From OFTM10 sp964344055 (GTDB lineage: Bacteria; Actinomycetota; Acidimicrobiia; Acidimicrobiales; Aldehydirespiratoraceae), in assembly GCA_964344055.1 (NCBI GenBank), contig CAYFLT010000007.1, positions 1 through 64,000 of the forward strand: DNA of 64,000 bases, read 5' to 3'. The notes under the pieces were generated by a model. It saw only the letters and a list, made by a program, of their open reading frames with translations. It was not told the origin of the DNA and searched no databases. The translations under genes and the position numbers were made by a program. This document shows positions 7,978 through 16,038 of the stretch, one piece after another (position 1 is the stretch's first letter; the number at the start of each line of letters is the position of its first letter).

Positions 7978-9632
7978 CAGACGATCGCCTGCTCGACGTA
8001 GGTGCCGAACACCTGCTCCATCGCCATCGCGATCTCTTCCTCGGTGGCGTAGGTCTTCACTGCCGCGATGATCGACGGCATGAGGTTGACCGTCGGGTCT
8101 TCGGCGTCGGTCCGAACCCGTGCGAGTGCGGCCGCGACCGCCTCGTCATCACGGTCGTGCTTCACCGTCTCGAGGCGCTTGCGCTGGTACTCCTCGACCT
8201 CGGCGGAGATCCGCAACGTGTTGAACTCGTCGTCCTCGGCCCCCTCGGTGAATTCGTTCACGCCGACGATGATGCGGTTGCCGGCGTTCACCTCACGCTC
8301 GAAGCGGTAGGCCGAGTCGGCGATCTCGCCGACGAAGTAGCCGTTGTCGATGCCGCGGTAGACGCCTTCGAGGATCGAACCGTCGCCCAACTCGTCGAGG
8401 TGGTCGAACACTGCTTCGGCCTGGCGTTCCATCTCGTCGGTCATCCACTCGACGTAGTCGGAACCGCCGAGGGGGTCGGCCACATTCGCCACCCCGGTCT
8501 CGTGGGCGACGATCTGCTGGGTCCGCAAGGCGATCCGCGCAGCCTTCTCGGTCGGGAGGGCGAGCGCCTCGTCGAAGGAGTCGGTGTGGAGGCTCTGGGT
8601 CCCGCCCAGTGCCCCGGCGAGTGCCTGGATCGCCACCCTCGCGATGTTGATCTCGGGCTGTTGGGCCGTGAGCGACACGCCGGCGGTCTGGGTGTGGAAC
8701 CGGCCGAGCATCGAGCGCTCCTGGGTGGCGCCGTAGCGCTCCTTCATCCAGCGGGCCCAGATACGGCGTGCTGCCCGGAACTTGCCGATCTCCTCGAAGA
8801 AGTCGGAGTGGGAGTTGAAGAAGAACGACAGTCGTCCGGCGAACTCGTCGACATCGACTCCGGCGGCGACCGCGGCTTCGACGTAGGCGAACCCGTTGGC
8901 CAGGGTGAAGGCGAGCTCCTGGGCCGCGGTGCTGCCCGCCTCACGGATGTGGTATCCGGAGATGGACACGGGGTGCCACTTCGGCATCTCGGCGGCCGTG
9001 TAGCGGATCATGTCGGTGACGATTCTCACACTCGGCCGCGGCGGATAGATGTACTCCTTCTGTGCCTGGTACTCCTTGAAGATGTCGTTCTGGATCGTGC
9101 CGGCGAGCTGAGCGGGCGACCAGCCATTCTCCTCGGCGGTGGCGATGTACATGGCGAGGATCACGGCGGCCGGGCCGTTGATCGTCATGGAGGTCGACAC
9201 CTTCGACAAGTCGATGTCGGCGAACAGGTCGCGCATGTCGGCGAGGGTGTCGATGGCGACGCCGCAGTGGCCGACCTCACCCCTGGCCCACGGGCTGTCA
9301 GAGTCGCGGCCCATCAGGGTCGGCATGTCGAACGCGGTCGACAGGCCGGTGCCGCCGTTGCGCAGGATCTCCTTGAACCGGGCGTTGGTGTCCTCGGCCG
9401 TACCGAAGCCCGCGAACATCCGCATCGTCCAGAGCCGGCTCCGGTACATCGTCGGGTAGACGCCTCGGGTGTACGGGTACTGGCCCGGGTATGGGCCGTC
9501 GCCGTAGACGGGCTCGACCGGCACGCCCGACATGGTCTCGAAGGGGATGTCGCGCTTCGGGCCGGCGTCGTAGCGCTCTTGCCAGGCTGCCCGGAGCTCC
9601 TCGTTGTCGGCGGATGTCGGCTCGTCGCTCAT
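7977..9632 (-). CDS. acyl-CoA mutase large (substrate-binding) subunit
   Basis: 551-residue TIM-barrel subunit of an adenosylcobalamin-dependent carbon-skeleton mutase. Landmarks are YPYTRGVYPTMYRSRLWTMR, LSTAFDMPTLMGRDSD, LAGTIQNDIFKEY, HPVSISGYHIREAGST and GGTQSLHTDSFDEALALPT. ATG 9632 follows a strong GGAGG site. It lacks the C-terminal B12 domain, which is the separate downstream gene. Methylmalonyl-CoA is the default guess, but the two-subunit layout also fits isobutyryl-, ethylmalonyl- or 2-hydroxyisobutyryl-CoA mutases and I cannot decide the substrate. First gene of the mutase-B12 subunit-meaB operon, divergent from a MarR regulator. Confidence 0.93.
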   Translation of the reverse strand: MSDEPTSADNEELRAAWQERYDAGPKRDIPFETMSGVPVEPVYGDGPYPGQYPYTRGVYPTMYRSRLWTMRMFAGFGTAEDTNARFKEILRNGGTGLSTAFDMPTLMGRDSDSPWARGEVGHCGVAIDTLADMRDLFADIDLSKVSTSMTINGPAAVILAMYIATAEENGWSPAQLAGTIQNDIFKEYQAQKEYIYPPRPSVRIVTDMIRYTAAEMPKWHPVSISGYHIREAGSTAAQELAFTLANGFAYVEAAVAAGVDVDEFAGRLSFFFNSHSDFFEEIGKFRAARRIWARWMKERYGATQERSMLGRFHTQTAGVSLTAQQPEINIARVAIQALAGALGGTQSLHTDSFDEALALPTEKAARIALRTQQIVAHETGVANVADPLGGSDYVEWMTDEMERQAEAVFDHLDELGDGSILEGVYRGIDNGYFVGEIADSAYRFEREVNAGNRIIVGVNEFTEGAEDDEFNTLRISAEVEEYQRKRLETVKHDRDDEAVAAALARVRTDAEDPTVNLMPSIIAAVKTYATEEEIAMAMEQVFGTYVEQAIV

Positions 9633-9646
9633 GTTTCCTCCGGAGT

Positions 9647-9698
9647 GGGGCAGGTGGCCCCGCCCCCTTTGTCTCGGGGGACAGGTGGCCCCGTCCCC
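9647..9698. repeat. two tandem palindromic elements in the mutase leader
   Basis: Copies at 9647-9666 (GGGG, CAGGTGGCCCCG, CCCC) and 9677-9698 (GGGGA, CAGGTGGCCCCG, TCCCC) are 30 bp apart, each with GC-rich complementary ends and the same centre. They lie in the 5' leader of the minus-strand mutase operon. The ACAGG core links them to the hairpins at 2737 and 6593. Confidence 0.6.
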
Positions 9699-9703
9699 TT
9701 GTC

Positions 9704-9729
9704 CAAATACTTGGACGTCAAAGTATTTG
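9704..9729. promoter_or_regulatory. palindromic operator between MarR gene and mutase operon
   Basis: A perfect inverted repeat, CAAATACTT then 8 bases (GGACGTCA) then AAGTATTTG, ends 14 bp before the MarR start codon. Its length, AT-rich arms and position are typical of MarR-dimer operators. It is well placed to repress both the regulator and the divergent mutase operon; that use is inference. Confidence 0.7.
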
Positions 9730-9743
9730 CTAGCGTAGCGGGT

Positions 9744-10247
9744 ATGAGCCTCGAGTTCGACCCCATCGAGGAAGCTGCCGCCAACTGGCGACGCGCCGGT
9801 TGGCCGGCAGTCGCCGCCATGACGGCTGCGACGTCGATCACCCGGGCTCATCAGATCCTCGTCTCCCGCATCGACGCCGCCCTCGCCCCCTTGTCGTTGA
9901 ACTTCAGCCGCTTCGAGGTCCTGGCCCTGCTGTCGTTCACCCGGGCTGGACGCCTGCCGCTCGGCAAGATCGGTGACCGGCTCCAGGTCCATCCGGCCTC
10001 CGTCACCAACACCGTCGACCGGCTCGAGCGGGACGGCTTCGTTCGACGAGAACCACATCCGACCGACGGCAGGACCACGCTGGCCGTGCTGACCGATGCT
10101 GGTCGAGCGGCGGCCGGAGCGGGAGCCCAGGCTCTCGGTGACATCGAGTTCGGCGTGTCCGGTCTCAGCAGTTCCGGGCGGGGTGACGTCGAACGCTCCA
10201 TCCGCGAGCTCAGATCCGCTGCTGGCGACTTCGCCGGAGGCGAGTAG
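9744..10247 (+). CDS. MarR-family transcriptional regulator
   Basis: 167-residue winged-helix protein. Dimerisation helices flank the HTH (SRFEVLALLSFTRAGRLPLGKIGDRL, then HPASVTNTVDRLERDGFVRR) and the wing HPTDGRTTLAVLTDAGR. ATG 9744 has no obvious ribosome site and lies 14 bp after the palindrome, so the transcript may be leaderless or nearly so. It probably responds to an acyl-CoA or a related metabolite and controls the divergent mutase operon and the downstream acyl-CoA dehydrogenase. The ligand is unknown. Confidence 0.9.
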   Translation: MSLEFDPIEEAAANWRRAGWPAVAAMTAATSITRAHQILVSRIDAALAPLSLNFSRFEVLALLSFTRAGRLPLGKIGDRLQVHPASVTNTVDRLERDGFVRREPHPTDGRTTLAVLTDAGRAAAGAGAQALGDIEFGVSGLSSSGRGDVERSIRELRSAAGDFAGGE

Positions 10248-10257
10248 CTTCGAACCG

Positions 10258-11320
10258 ATGCTTGACTTCAGACTCAGTACCGAGCTCGAGGCGCTCCGTG
10301 AGCGGGCTGCCGCCGTGGCTGCCGAGGGCGTCGCCGAGTACGGCTCGCACACCGACTCCTGGATCAACGGCTACTCCAAGGAGTTCTCCAAGCGCCTCGC
10401 AGCTGAGGGCTATCTCGGCATGACCTGGCCGACCGAGCACGGCGGCGGAGGACGACCGAACATCGAGCGGGTCATCATGGGCGAAGAGATGATCGCGGTC
10501 GGCGCACCGATCGCCGCGAGTTGGTTCGCGGACCGCCAGATGGGACCGTCGCTCATCAACTACGGCACGCCCGACCAACAGGCCGAATACCTCCCCGGGA
10601 TGCTCTCGGGTGACACGACCTGGTGCATCGGCATGAGTGAGCCGGACGCCGGGTCCGATCTCGCGGGGCTCAAGACGCCTGCGGTTCGGGAAGGCGACGT
10701 CTACGTCGTGAACGGGCAGAAGATCTGGACCTCATTCGCCGCGACGGCGGACTACATCTATCTCATCTGTCGCACTTCGTCCGAGGGGCGCCCTCACGAA
10801 GGCGTGAGCGAGTTGATCGTGCCGATGGACCTCCCCGGTATCGAGGTCCGTCCGATCAAGGACATGACCACCAACCAGCACTTCTGCGAGGTCTTCTTCA
10901 CCGACGTACGCGTGCCGGTCGAGAACCTGGTCGGAGTGGAGGGTTCGGCGTTCAAGCAGANNNNNNNNNNTCTACGACCGCGCCGTTGCTGCGGCCGACA
11001 CCGACGACCCGCGGATTCGCCAACAGATCGCCCAGCTCGAGACCGGCTATCGGCTGGGCCGGATCCTCGTCTATCGGGAAGCGTTGAAGCAGGCGCCGGC
11101 CGGGTTCTCCGCCGCCACGAAGTGCTTCTGTACCGAGCATCAACAGCGGGTGGCGGACTTCGCCTGCCAGGTCCTCGGGATGGAGGCGGTCACCGACGCC
11201 TACGTCACCCGCGCCTTCACCTACAACCCCGGCTACACGATCATGGGCGGCACCTCGAACGTCATGCGCAACATCCTCGGCGAGCGCGTGCTAGGGCTGC
11301 CCCGCGAGCCACGGGTCTGA
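10258..11320 (+). CDS. acyl-CoA dehydrogenase (FadE-like), interrupted by scaffold gap
   Basis: FAD-dependent enzyme of acyl-CoA beta-oxidation. ATG 10258 starts 10 bases after the MarR stop, so the two are probably one transcript. The N-terminal part has GYLGMTWPTEHGGGGRP and the FAD-contact strand WCIGMSEPDAGSDLAGL; the C-terminal part ends NPGYTIMGGTSNVMRN. A 10-N gap at 10961-10970 separates the halves, which are in different frames; roughly 20 residues of the usual core are missing, so this is an assembly gap. The canonical base (Glu before GTS in medium-chain enzymes) is Gly here, as in some alpha2beta2 FadE partners. Confidence 0.88.
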
Positions 11321-11330
11321 GCGGCCCGAT

Positions 11331-12140
11331 TCAGGTTCGGGCGAAGACCGCCCCGAGCTCGTTCACCCGCTCGCCGGCCACCTTCACGAGGCGTTCGACC
11401 TCGACCTCGCAGTCGAGCCGTTCGAGGGCGAGGGCCAGATCTTCCTCGCCTTCGCCGGTCAGAATCAGCCGGTCCATGAGGACTGCGCCGGCGACGGCCG
11501 CGCCGACCGGGTTGCGGATCTCCGCCACCGGTTCGTGATGGGTGCGAATCGCTTCACTGAGACGACGCGGTAGGCCGAGATCCTGGAGCGCCTGGGCCCC
11601 GATGTGCGCGTGGGTCGCGCCGAAGTGCTCGACCTCGGCCTGATGGAGTTCGGTCAGATCCTGGTTCAAGCGTGATCGCACGTGACTCCAGCTCTCCGAC
11701 GAGCTGATCGCCATCACCACATGGCCGACGTCGTGGAGGAGCCCGGCACAGAAGCTCTCTCCGCTGTCGATCCCCGTGTACCGGGCGATCGTCATCGCGC
11801 ACGCGGCAACGGTGGCCGCGTCTTCCCAGTAGGTGTGATCGAGATCGATCTCGTCTTCGAAGAAGCTCTCCATCGCCACTGCGAGTGCGATCGCCCGGAC
11901 GGAGTTCTGGCCGACGGAGACGATGGCGTTGCGGATGTCGACGATCTCGCGGCCGCGGTAGAAGAAGGGCGAGTTGGCCAGCGCCAGCAACCGTGACACC
12001 AGAGCCGGGTCGGTGCGGACCATGTCGCTGATCTCGACCGCACAGATGTCGGGATCGTTGAGCTTGGCGAGGATCTGAGCGGCCACCCCGGGTTGGAGTG
12101 GTAGGACGAGATCAGAGCCGGCATTCATCGATGCGGTCAT
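11331..12140 (-). CDS. HDOD-domain signalling protein
   Basis: 269-residue protein made almost entirely of an HDOD domain, a non-catalytic relative of HD phosphohydrolases used as a signalling output. Visible are LPLQPGVAAQILAKLNDPD, DPALVSRLLALANSPFF, the central IVSVGQNSVRAIAL helix and an HD-like LLHDVGHVVMA followed by HHEPVAEI. Retention of HD and H residues is more complete than in many HDOD proteins, so activity cannot be ruled out. ATG 12140 overlaps the stop of the GGDEF-EAL gene (ATGA), which suggests it acts with cyclic-di-GMP signalling. Confidence 0.88.
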   Translation of the reverse strand: MTASMNAGSDLVLPLQPGVAAQILAKLNDPDICAVEISDMVRTDPALVSRLLALANSPFFYRGREIVDIRNAIVSVGQNSVRAIALAVAMESFFEDEIDLDHTYWEDAATVAACAMTIARYTGIDSGESFCAGLLHDVGHVVMAISSSESWSHVRSRLNQDLTELHQAEVEHFGATHAHIGAQALQDLGLPRRLSEAIRTHHEPVAEIRNPVGAAVAGAVLMDRLILTGEGEEDLALALERLDCEVEVERLVKVAGERVNELGAVFART

Positions 12141-14632
12141 GTGACACCTCGGAGATGGGTGAGTGGGATGCGGTTCCGGAGGAGATCGGTGGCGATCTCG
12201 GGCGAGACCGCATCCGAGAAGAGCAGCCCCTGGCCTCGGTCGCACCGCAGGCTGTGCAGGGTGGCCATCTGATCCTCCCGTTCGACGCCCTCCGCCACGA
12301 CCGTGTGGCCGAGGGCTCTGGCCATACGGATGACGGCCGCGACGATGGCGGCCGAGTCCGTTCCTTCGTTCATCGCCTGGATGAAGGACATGTCGATCTT
12401 CACCACGTCGAAGGGCAGGGTGCGAAGGTAGCTGAGTGAGGAGTTGCCGACGCCGAAGTCGTCGATCGCCACGCTCACACCGAGGTCGCGAACCCCGCGC
12501 AACGTGTCTGCCGCCACCTCGAGGTTCGCCACGACGGTGTGCTCGGTGATCTCCACTCTCAAGAGCTCGGGTGGGATCCCGGTGAGGTCGATCGCGTTGC
12601 GGACCATGACGAGGAATTCGGGGTCCCGGAGCTGGCGGGCCGACACATTGACGTTGACGGGTACGGGGCGGGGCACGTCGGGATCCCTGTCCCACCTCGC
12701 GATCTGTTCGGCCACCTGATCGAGGATCGACCATCCCAGCGGCACTTCGAGTCCGCTCTCCTCGGCGCTCTCGATGAAGGAACCGGCCTCGAGCAGCCCG
12801 CGGTCGGGATGCTGCCAACGAGCGAGGGCCTCGAATCCGACCACCTCGGCCGAGTGCAGGTCCACGATCGGCTGGTAGTAGGGGAGCAGCTCGCGGCCGC
12901 GACGGAGCGCTTCCCGGAGCTGGTTGGTGATCTCGAGCTGCTCCTGCGCGCGTCGACGGAGCTCGTCGTCGAAGAGCTCCGCTCGGTCCCGTCCGGTCGA
13001 TTTGGCGTGATAGGCAGCTGCGTCGGCGGCGGAGAGGAGGTCTTCGGCCGAGTCGCCATCCCGGGTGAGGGCGACACCGACACTCCCACTCGCGTGCACC
13101 GACCGGCCGGCGATGGCGAAGGACTCGTCGAGAGAGGCGATGATCCGGTTGGCGATGTGCATGGCCTCGAACTCGTCCCGGACCCGGCGACAGATGATCA
13201 GGAATTCGTCGCCTCCGAGCCGTCCGACGATGTCGTCCTCTCGAACCTCGGCCTGGATCCGGGCGCCGACCGTTTTGAGCAGCTCGTCGCCCGCGAGGTG
13301 GCCGAGGCTGTCGTTGACCAGCTTGAAGTTGTCGAGATCGAGGAAGAGGACTGCAGAAGGCGGGTCGGTCCGCGATCGGTCCGTGACCAGCGCCTCGAGG
13401 TGTTCGAGCAGGACGGCGCGGTTGACGAGCCCGGTCAGAGGGTCATGGGTGGCCCGCTCCTCGAGCTCGGTTTCGAGCTGTCGTCGCTCGGTGATGTCGC
13501 GCATCACCGTGACGTAGGCGGTGGCAGCGCCGGAGCCGTCCAGGATCGGCTTCCAGCTGGCTTCGACCTCGGTGATCTCACCTCCACCGCGGTCAACCGT
13601 TCTGATCCCGCTCCACGTCTGCCCCTCCGCCATCGTCGCGACCAGCTCATCACGCAAATCGCGGTAGCTCGATCCGAGATCCCAGGCGAACTGTCCGATC
13701 AGCTCCTCCGGATTGCGGCCGTGGACATCGAGATACGCCTGGTTTGCGTAGATGACCCGCCAGTCAGAGTCGAACATCGCAATCGGGTCGCCGGCGTGTT
13801 CGACGGCGAGCGCCATGTTGTGCAGTTCGCCGGCCGTTGCGGCTTGCGTGAGGTAGAGCTCGTCGATGCTGATCAGCAGACCGGCGAGAACCGCGAGGTA
13901 GCTGACGAGCTTGAAGGTGTGGGCGAGGTCGAACATGACGTCGAACAGCTCGTACGACTGCGTCATGTAGACGCCCTGACCGATGAAGCCCACCAGCAGG
14001 GAGATGGAGAGCCACCGTTCGAACGGGCCGTGGTCGCACGTCCGGCAGCGGACCATCGCGAAGAGCGCATATCCGAACAACAGGGCGGAGGCCAGCTCGG
14101 CGGGGCGGCCAATGGGCAGTTCGGGGAAGTACGCCCTCGGCAACGGCACCAGGATGAACGCCACGGATATCGCTCCGAACACAATCGCCGCCCCGGCCAG
14201 AACCGCCCCCGGGTCCAGCCCGCTCACCGGCGACCGCGATCGGCGGCGTTCGGCCCACATCGCGTAGGCGAGCATGGCGGCGAGGAACATCCGGGAGGCG
14301 TTCCAGCTCCAGGGAATGAGCGTCGCCGGCGGGGAGGGCCAGAGTTCCCCGAACCAGAGGCTGGTGACGATGGCGTGGTAGCAGTCGAAGAACGCGGTGC
14401 CGGCGAAGCCCACGGCCACGAACAGGTCGAGCTGGCGCCTCGAAGCGCGATAGCGGACGAACGCCACGGCGCCGACCACGGCAGCCAGCGTCGTGGCCGT
14501 CACCTCGAACAAGGTGTGCAGTGCGGTTTCGCTGATCCAGGACGATCGCCCGAACACGGGGTAGGGCACGAGAAGGGCGAGCGCGATCCAGAGTGCTGTC
14601 CGCCGAAGCGGAGATCTGGTTGTCGTGGTCAC
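12137..14632 (-). CDS. membrane-anchored PAS-GGDEF-EAL cyclic-di-GMP enzyme
   Basis: 831-residue bifunctional signalling protein. An N-terminal membrane sensor of about seven helices (residues 12-260, MASE-type) is followed by a PAS domain (about 270-395), GGDEF (about 395-560) and EAL (about 570-820). The cyclase motif is intact (RLGGDEF, 471-477), with a product-inhibition RxxD site at 464-467. The phosphodiesterase motifs EALARW (601-606), VEITEH, IDDFGVG, KIDMSF and VVAEGVE are also retained, so both activities are plausible. The downstream HDOD gene is coupled by a 4-base overlap. The sensed signal is unknown. Confidence 0.95.
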   Translation of the reverse strand: MTTTTRSPLRRTALWIALALLVPYPVFGRSSWISETALHTLFEVTATTLAAVVGAVAFVRYRASRRQLDLFVAVGFAGTAFFDCYHAIVTSLWFGELWPSPPATLIPWSWNASRMFLAAMLAYAMWAERRRSRSPVSGLDPGAVLAGAAIVFGAISVAFILVPLPRAYFPELPIGRPAELASALLFGYALFAMVRCRTCDHGPFERWLSISLLVGFIGQGVYMTQSYELFDVMFDLAHTFKLVSYLAVLAGLLISIDELYLTQAATAGELHNMALAVEHAGDPIAMFDSDWRVIYANQAYLDVHGRNPEELIGQFAWDLGSSYRDLRDELVATMAEGQTWSGIRTVDRGGGEITEVEASWKPILDGSGAATAYVTVMRDITERRQLETELEERATHDPLTGLVNRAVLLEHLEALVTDRSRTDPPSAVLFLDLDNFKLVNDSLGHLAGDELLKTVGARIQAEVREDDIVGRLGGDEFLIICRRVRDEFEAMHIANRIIASLDESFAIAGRSVHASGSVGVALTRDGDSAEDLLSAADAAAYHAKSTGRDRAELFDDELRRRAQEQLEITNQLREALRRGRELLPYYQPIVDLHSAEVVGFEALARWQHPDRGLLEAGSFIESAEESGLEVPLGWSILDQVAEQIARWDRDPDVPRPVPVNVNVSARQLRDPEFLVMVRNAIDLTGIPPELLRVEITEHTVVANLEVAADTLRGVRDLGVSVAIDDFGVGNSSLSYLRTLPFDVVKIDMSFIQAMNEGTDSAAIVAAVIRMARALGHTVVAEGVEREDQMATLHSLRCDRGQGLLFSDAVSPEIATDLLRNRIPLTHLRGVT

Positions 14633-14733
14633 GCCGGGCCTCCGAGCGATCCGCAGCTACTCGGCTTGGGAACAGTGCTGCCAGCATCGGGTGCGTCGGG
14701 GCCGGTGTTAGGCGGTTCGACGGTGAACGGAGT

Positions 14734-15987
14734 TCAGCCTCGTGGGAGGTCCTTCCAGGGTTTCTCACGGAGTTCGGCCTCGCCGGGTTCACGCGGCAGT
14801 CCGAGGACTCGCTCGCCGAGGGCGTTTCGCATCACCTGGTCGGAGCCTCCGGCGATCGAGTTCGCCGGAGTGAACATCGCGTAGCGGTGGAAAAGCCCAT
14901 CGGTCGGTGCTTCGTCGCCCCAGAGCATCCCATCAGGTCCCATCGACTCGAGGCCGATGTCGCGCATGCGGCGGCCGATTTCGGCGCCGCGGAGCTTCTC
15001 GGTCGACACCTCGGGTCCGGGCTGACCGCCGGCCCGGATCCGGGCGGCCGTGCGTTCGTTGGACCATCGTCCGAGTCGTCGCATGGTGAGGACCGCCGCG
15101 ATCCGTTGTCGGCGCAGCGGGTCGTCCGCGCCACCGACCTCCCGGAGCAGCCGATCGAACAGTGGGCCTCCGCCTCCGCTCAACGAGATCGAGAAGCCGT
15201 CGACCTGCCGGGCTTCGGTCGCCGCGTGTTCACCGACGGCCGTGTCGAGGTCGACCTCTCCGAAGGGCGCCGTTTCGTTGAGTCCGGGATTCTCGGGATC
15301 ACGCTCGTGGGACAGGGTCGTCATCGCGATCTGCCACCCCTGACCGGGCTCCCCGAGACGGTCGCGCTCGTGAACCCTGGCCCCATCGAGGAAGACCTCG
15401 TTGAAGGCGACGTCGCCGGTCATCTCCCGTAGGGGTCGGACGTCGATCTCGGGCTGGTGCATGTCGAGGAGGAAGAAGGTGATGCCCCGATGCTTCGGGA
15501 GATCGGGATCGTGTCGGGCGATCAGGATGGCGTGGTCGGCGTTGTGGGCTCCGGAGTTCCACACCTTCTGGCCGGTGACGGTCCACTCGTCGCCGTCGAG
15601 TTCGGCCCGGGTGGCGCGTCCGGCCATGTCCGAGCCGGCGCCGGGTTCGGAGAAGAGCTGGCACCACCTGCGGGTTCGGTCGACGATCCCCGGCAGGTGA
15701 CGCTGCTGCTGTGCCTCGGTGCCGTAGCGCATGATCGTCGGTGCAGCCAGGAAGGTGGCGACGCCATTGGGTGGGCCGTACGCGCCGACCTCGCGGCGGG
15801 CGGCGATGACGGCCGCGGCCTCCGCCTTGCGGTAGCCCCGGCCGCCTGCGAGCTCCGGCCAGCGAGGGAATGCGAATCCGGCGTCGGCCAGTCGCCGCCA
15901 CCAGTCGCCCAGGCGCATCATCGGGTCCCACTCGGCACGGAACCAGGCGAGAGCCTCGGAGTGGATGTTCTCGACCGAATCGTTCAT
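14734..15987 (-). CDS. acyl-CoA dehydrogenase family protein
   Basis: 417-residue FadE-like flavoprotein. ATG 15987 follows GGAGGT. The FAD-binding strand CQLFSEPGAGSDMAGRATRA, the VTGQKVWNSGAHNADHAILIARHDP segment and the C-terminal RYAMFTPANSIAGGSDQVMRNALGERVLGLPRE are diagnostic. The usual catalytic Glu is replaced by Gly (AGGSDQ), as in subunits of heteromeric FadE pairs. It is followed on the same strand by the GGDEF gene and preceded by another acyl-CoA dehydrogenase gene 51 bp upstream, so the two dehydrogenases may be co-expressed. The substrate is unknown. Confidence 0.92.
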   Translation of the reverse strand: MNDSVENIHSEALAWFRAEWDPMMRLGDWWRRLADAGFAFPRWPELAGGRGYRKAEAAAVIAARREVGAYGPPNGVATFLAAPTIMRYGTEAQQQRHLPGIVDRTRRWCQLFSEPGAGSDMAGRATRAELDGDEWTVTGQKVWNSGAHNADHAILIARHDPDLPKHRGITFFLLDMHQPEIDVRPLREMTGDVAFNEVFLDGARVHERDRLGEPGQGWQIAMTTLSHERDPENPGLNETAPFGEVDLDTAVGEHAATEARQVDGFSISLSGGGGPLFDRLLREVGGADDPLRRQRIAAVLTMRRLGRWSNERTAARIRAGGQPGPEVSTEKLRGAEIGRRMRDIGLESMGPDGMLWGDEAPTDGLFHRYAMFTPANSIAGGSDQVMRNALGERVLGLPREPGEAELREKPWKDLPRG

Positions 15988-16038
15988 GGGGGCACCTCCC
16001 TCTCCGGCCGATCTCGGAGAAGTCGTCGTCGTTGCGAG

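Noticed and set aside
8157..10247. Very long open frame on the plus strand opposite the mutase gene
   Set aside because: It is the antisense shadow of the mutase genes; high GC and codon bias keep reverse frames open. Only its end, from ATG 9744, is a real gene (MarR).
12539..14884. 781-codon plus-strand open frame opposite the GGDEF-EAL gene
   Set aside because: No domain or sensible composition; it is the reverse complement of a clearly conserved gene.
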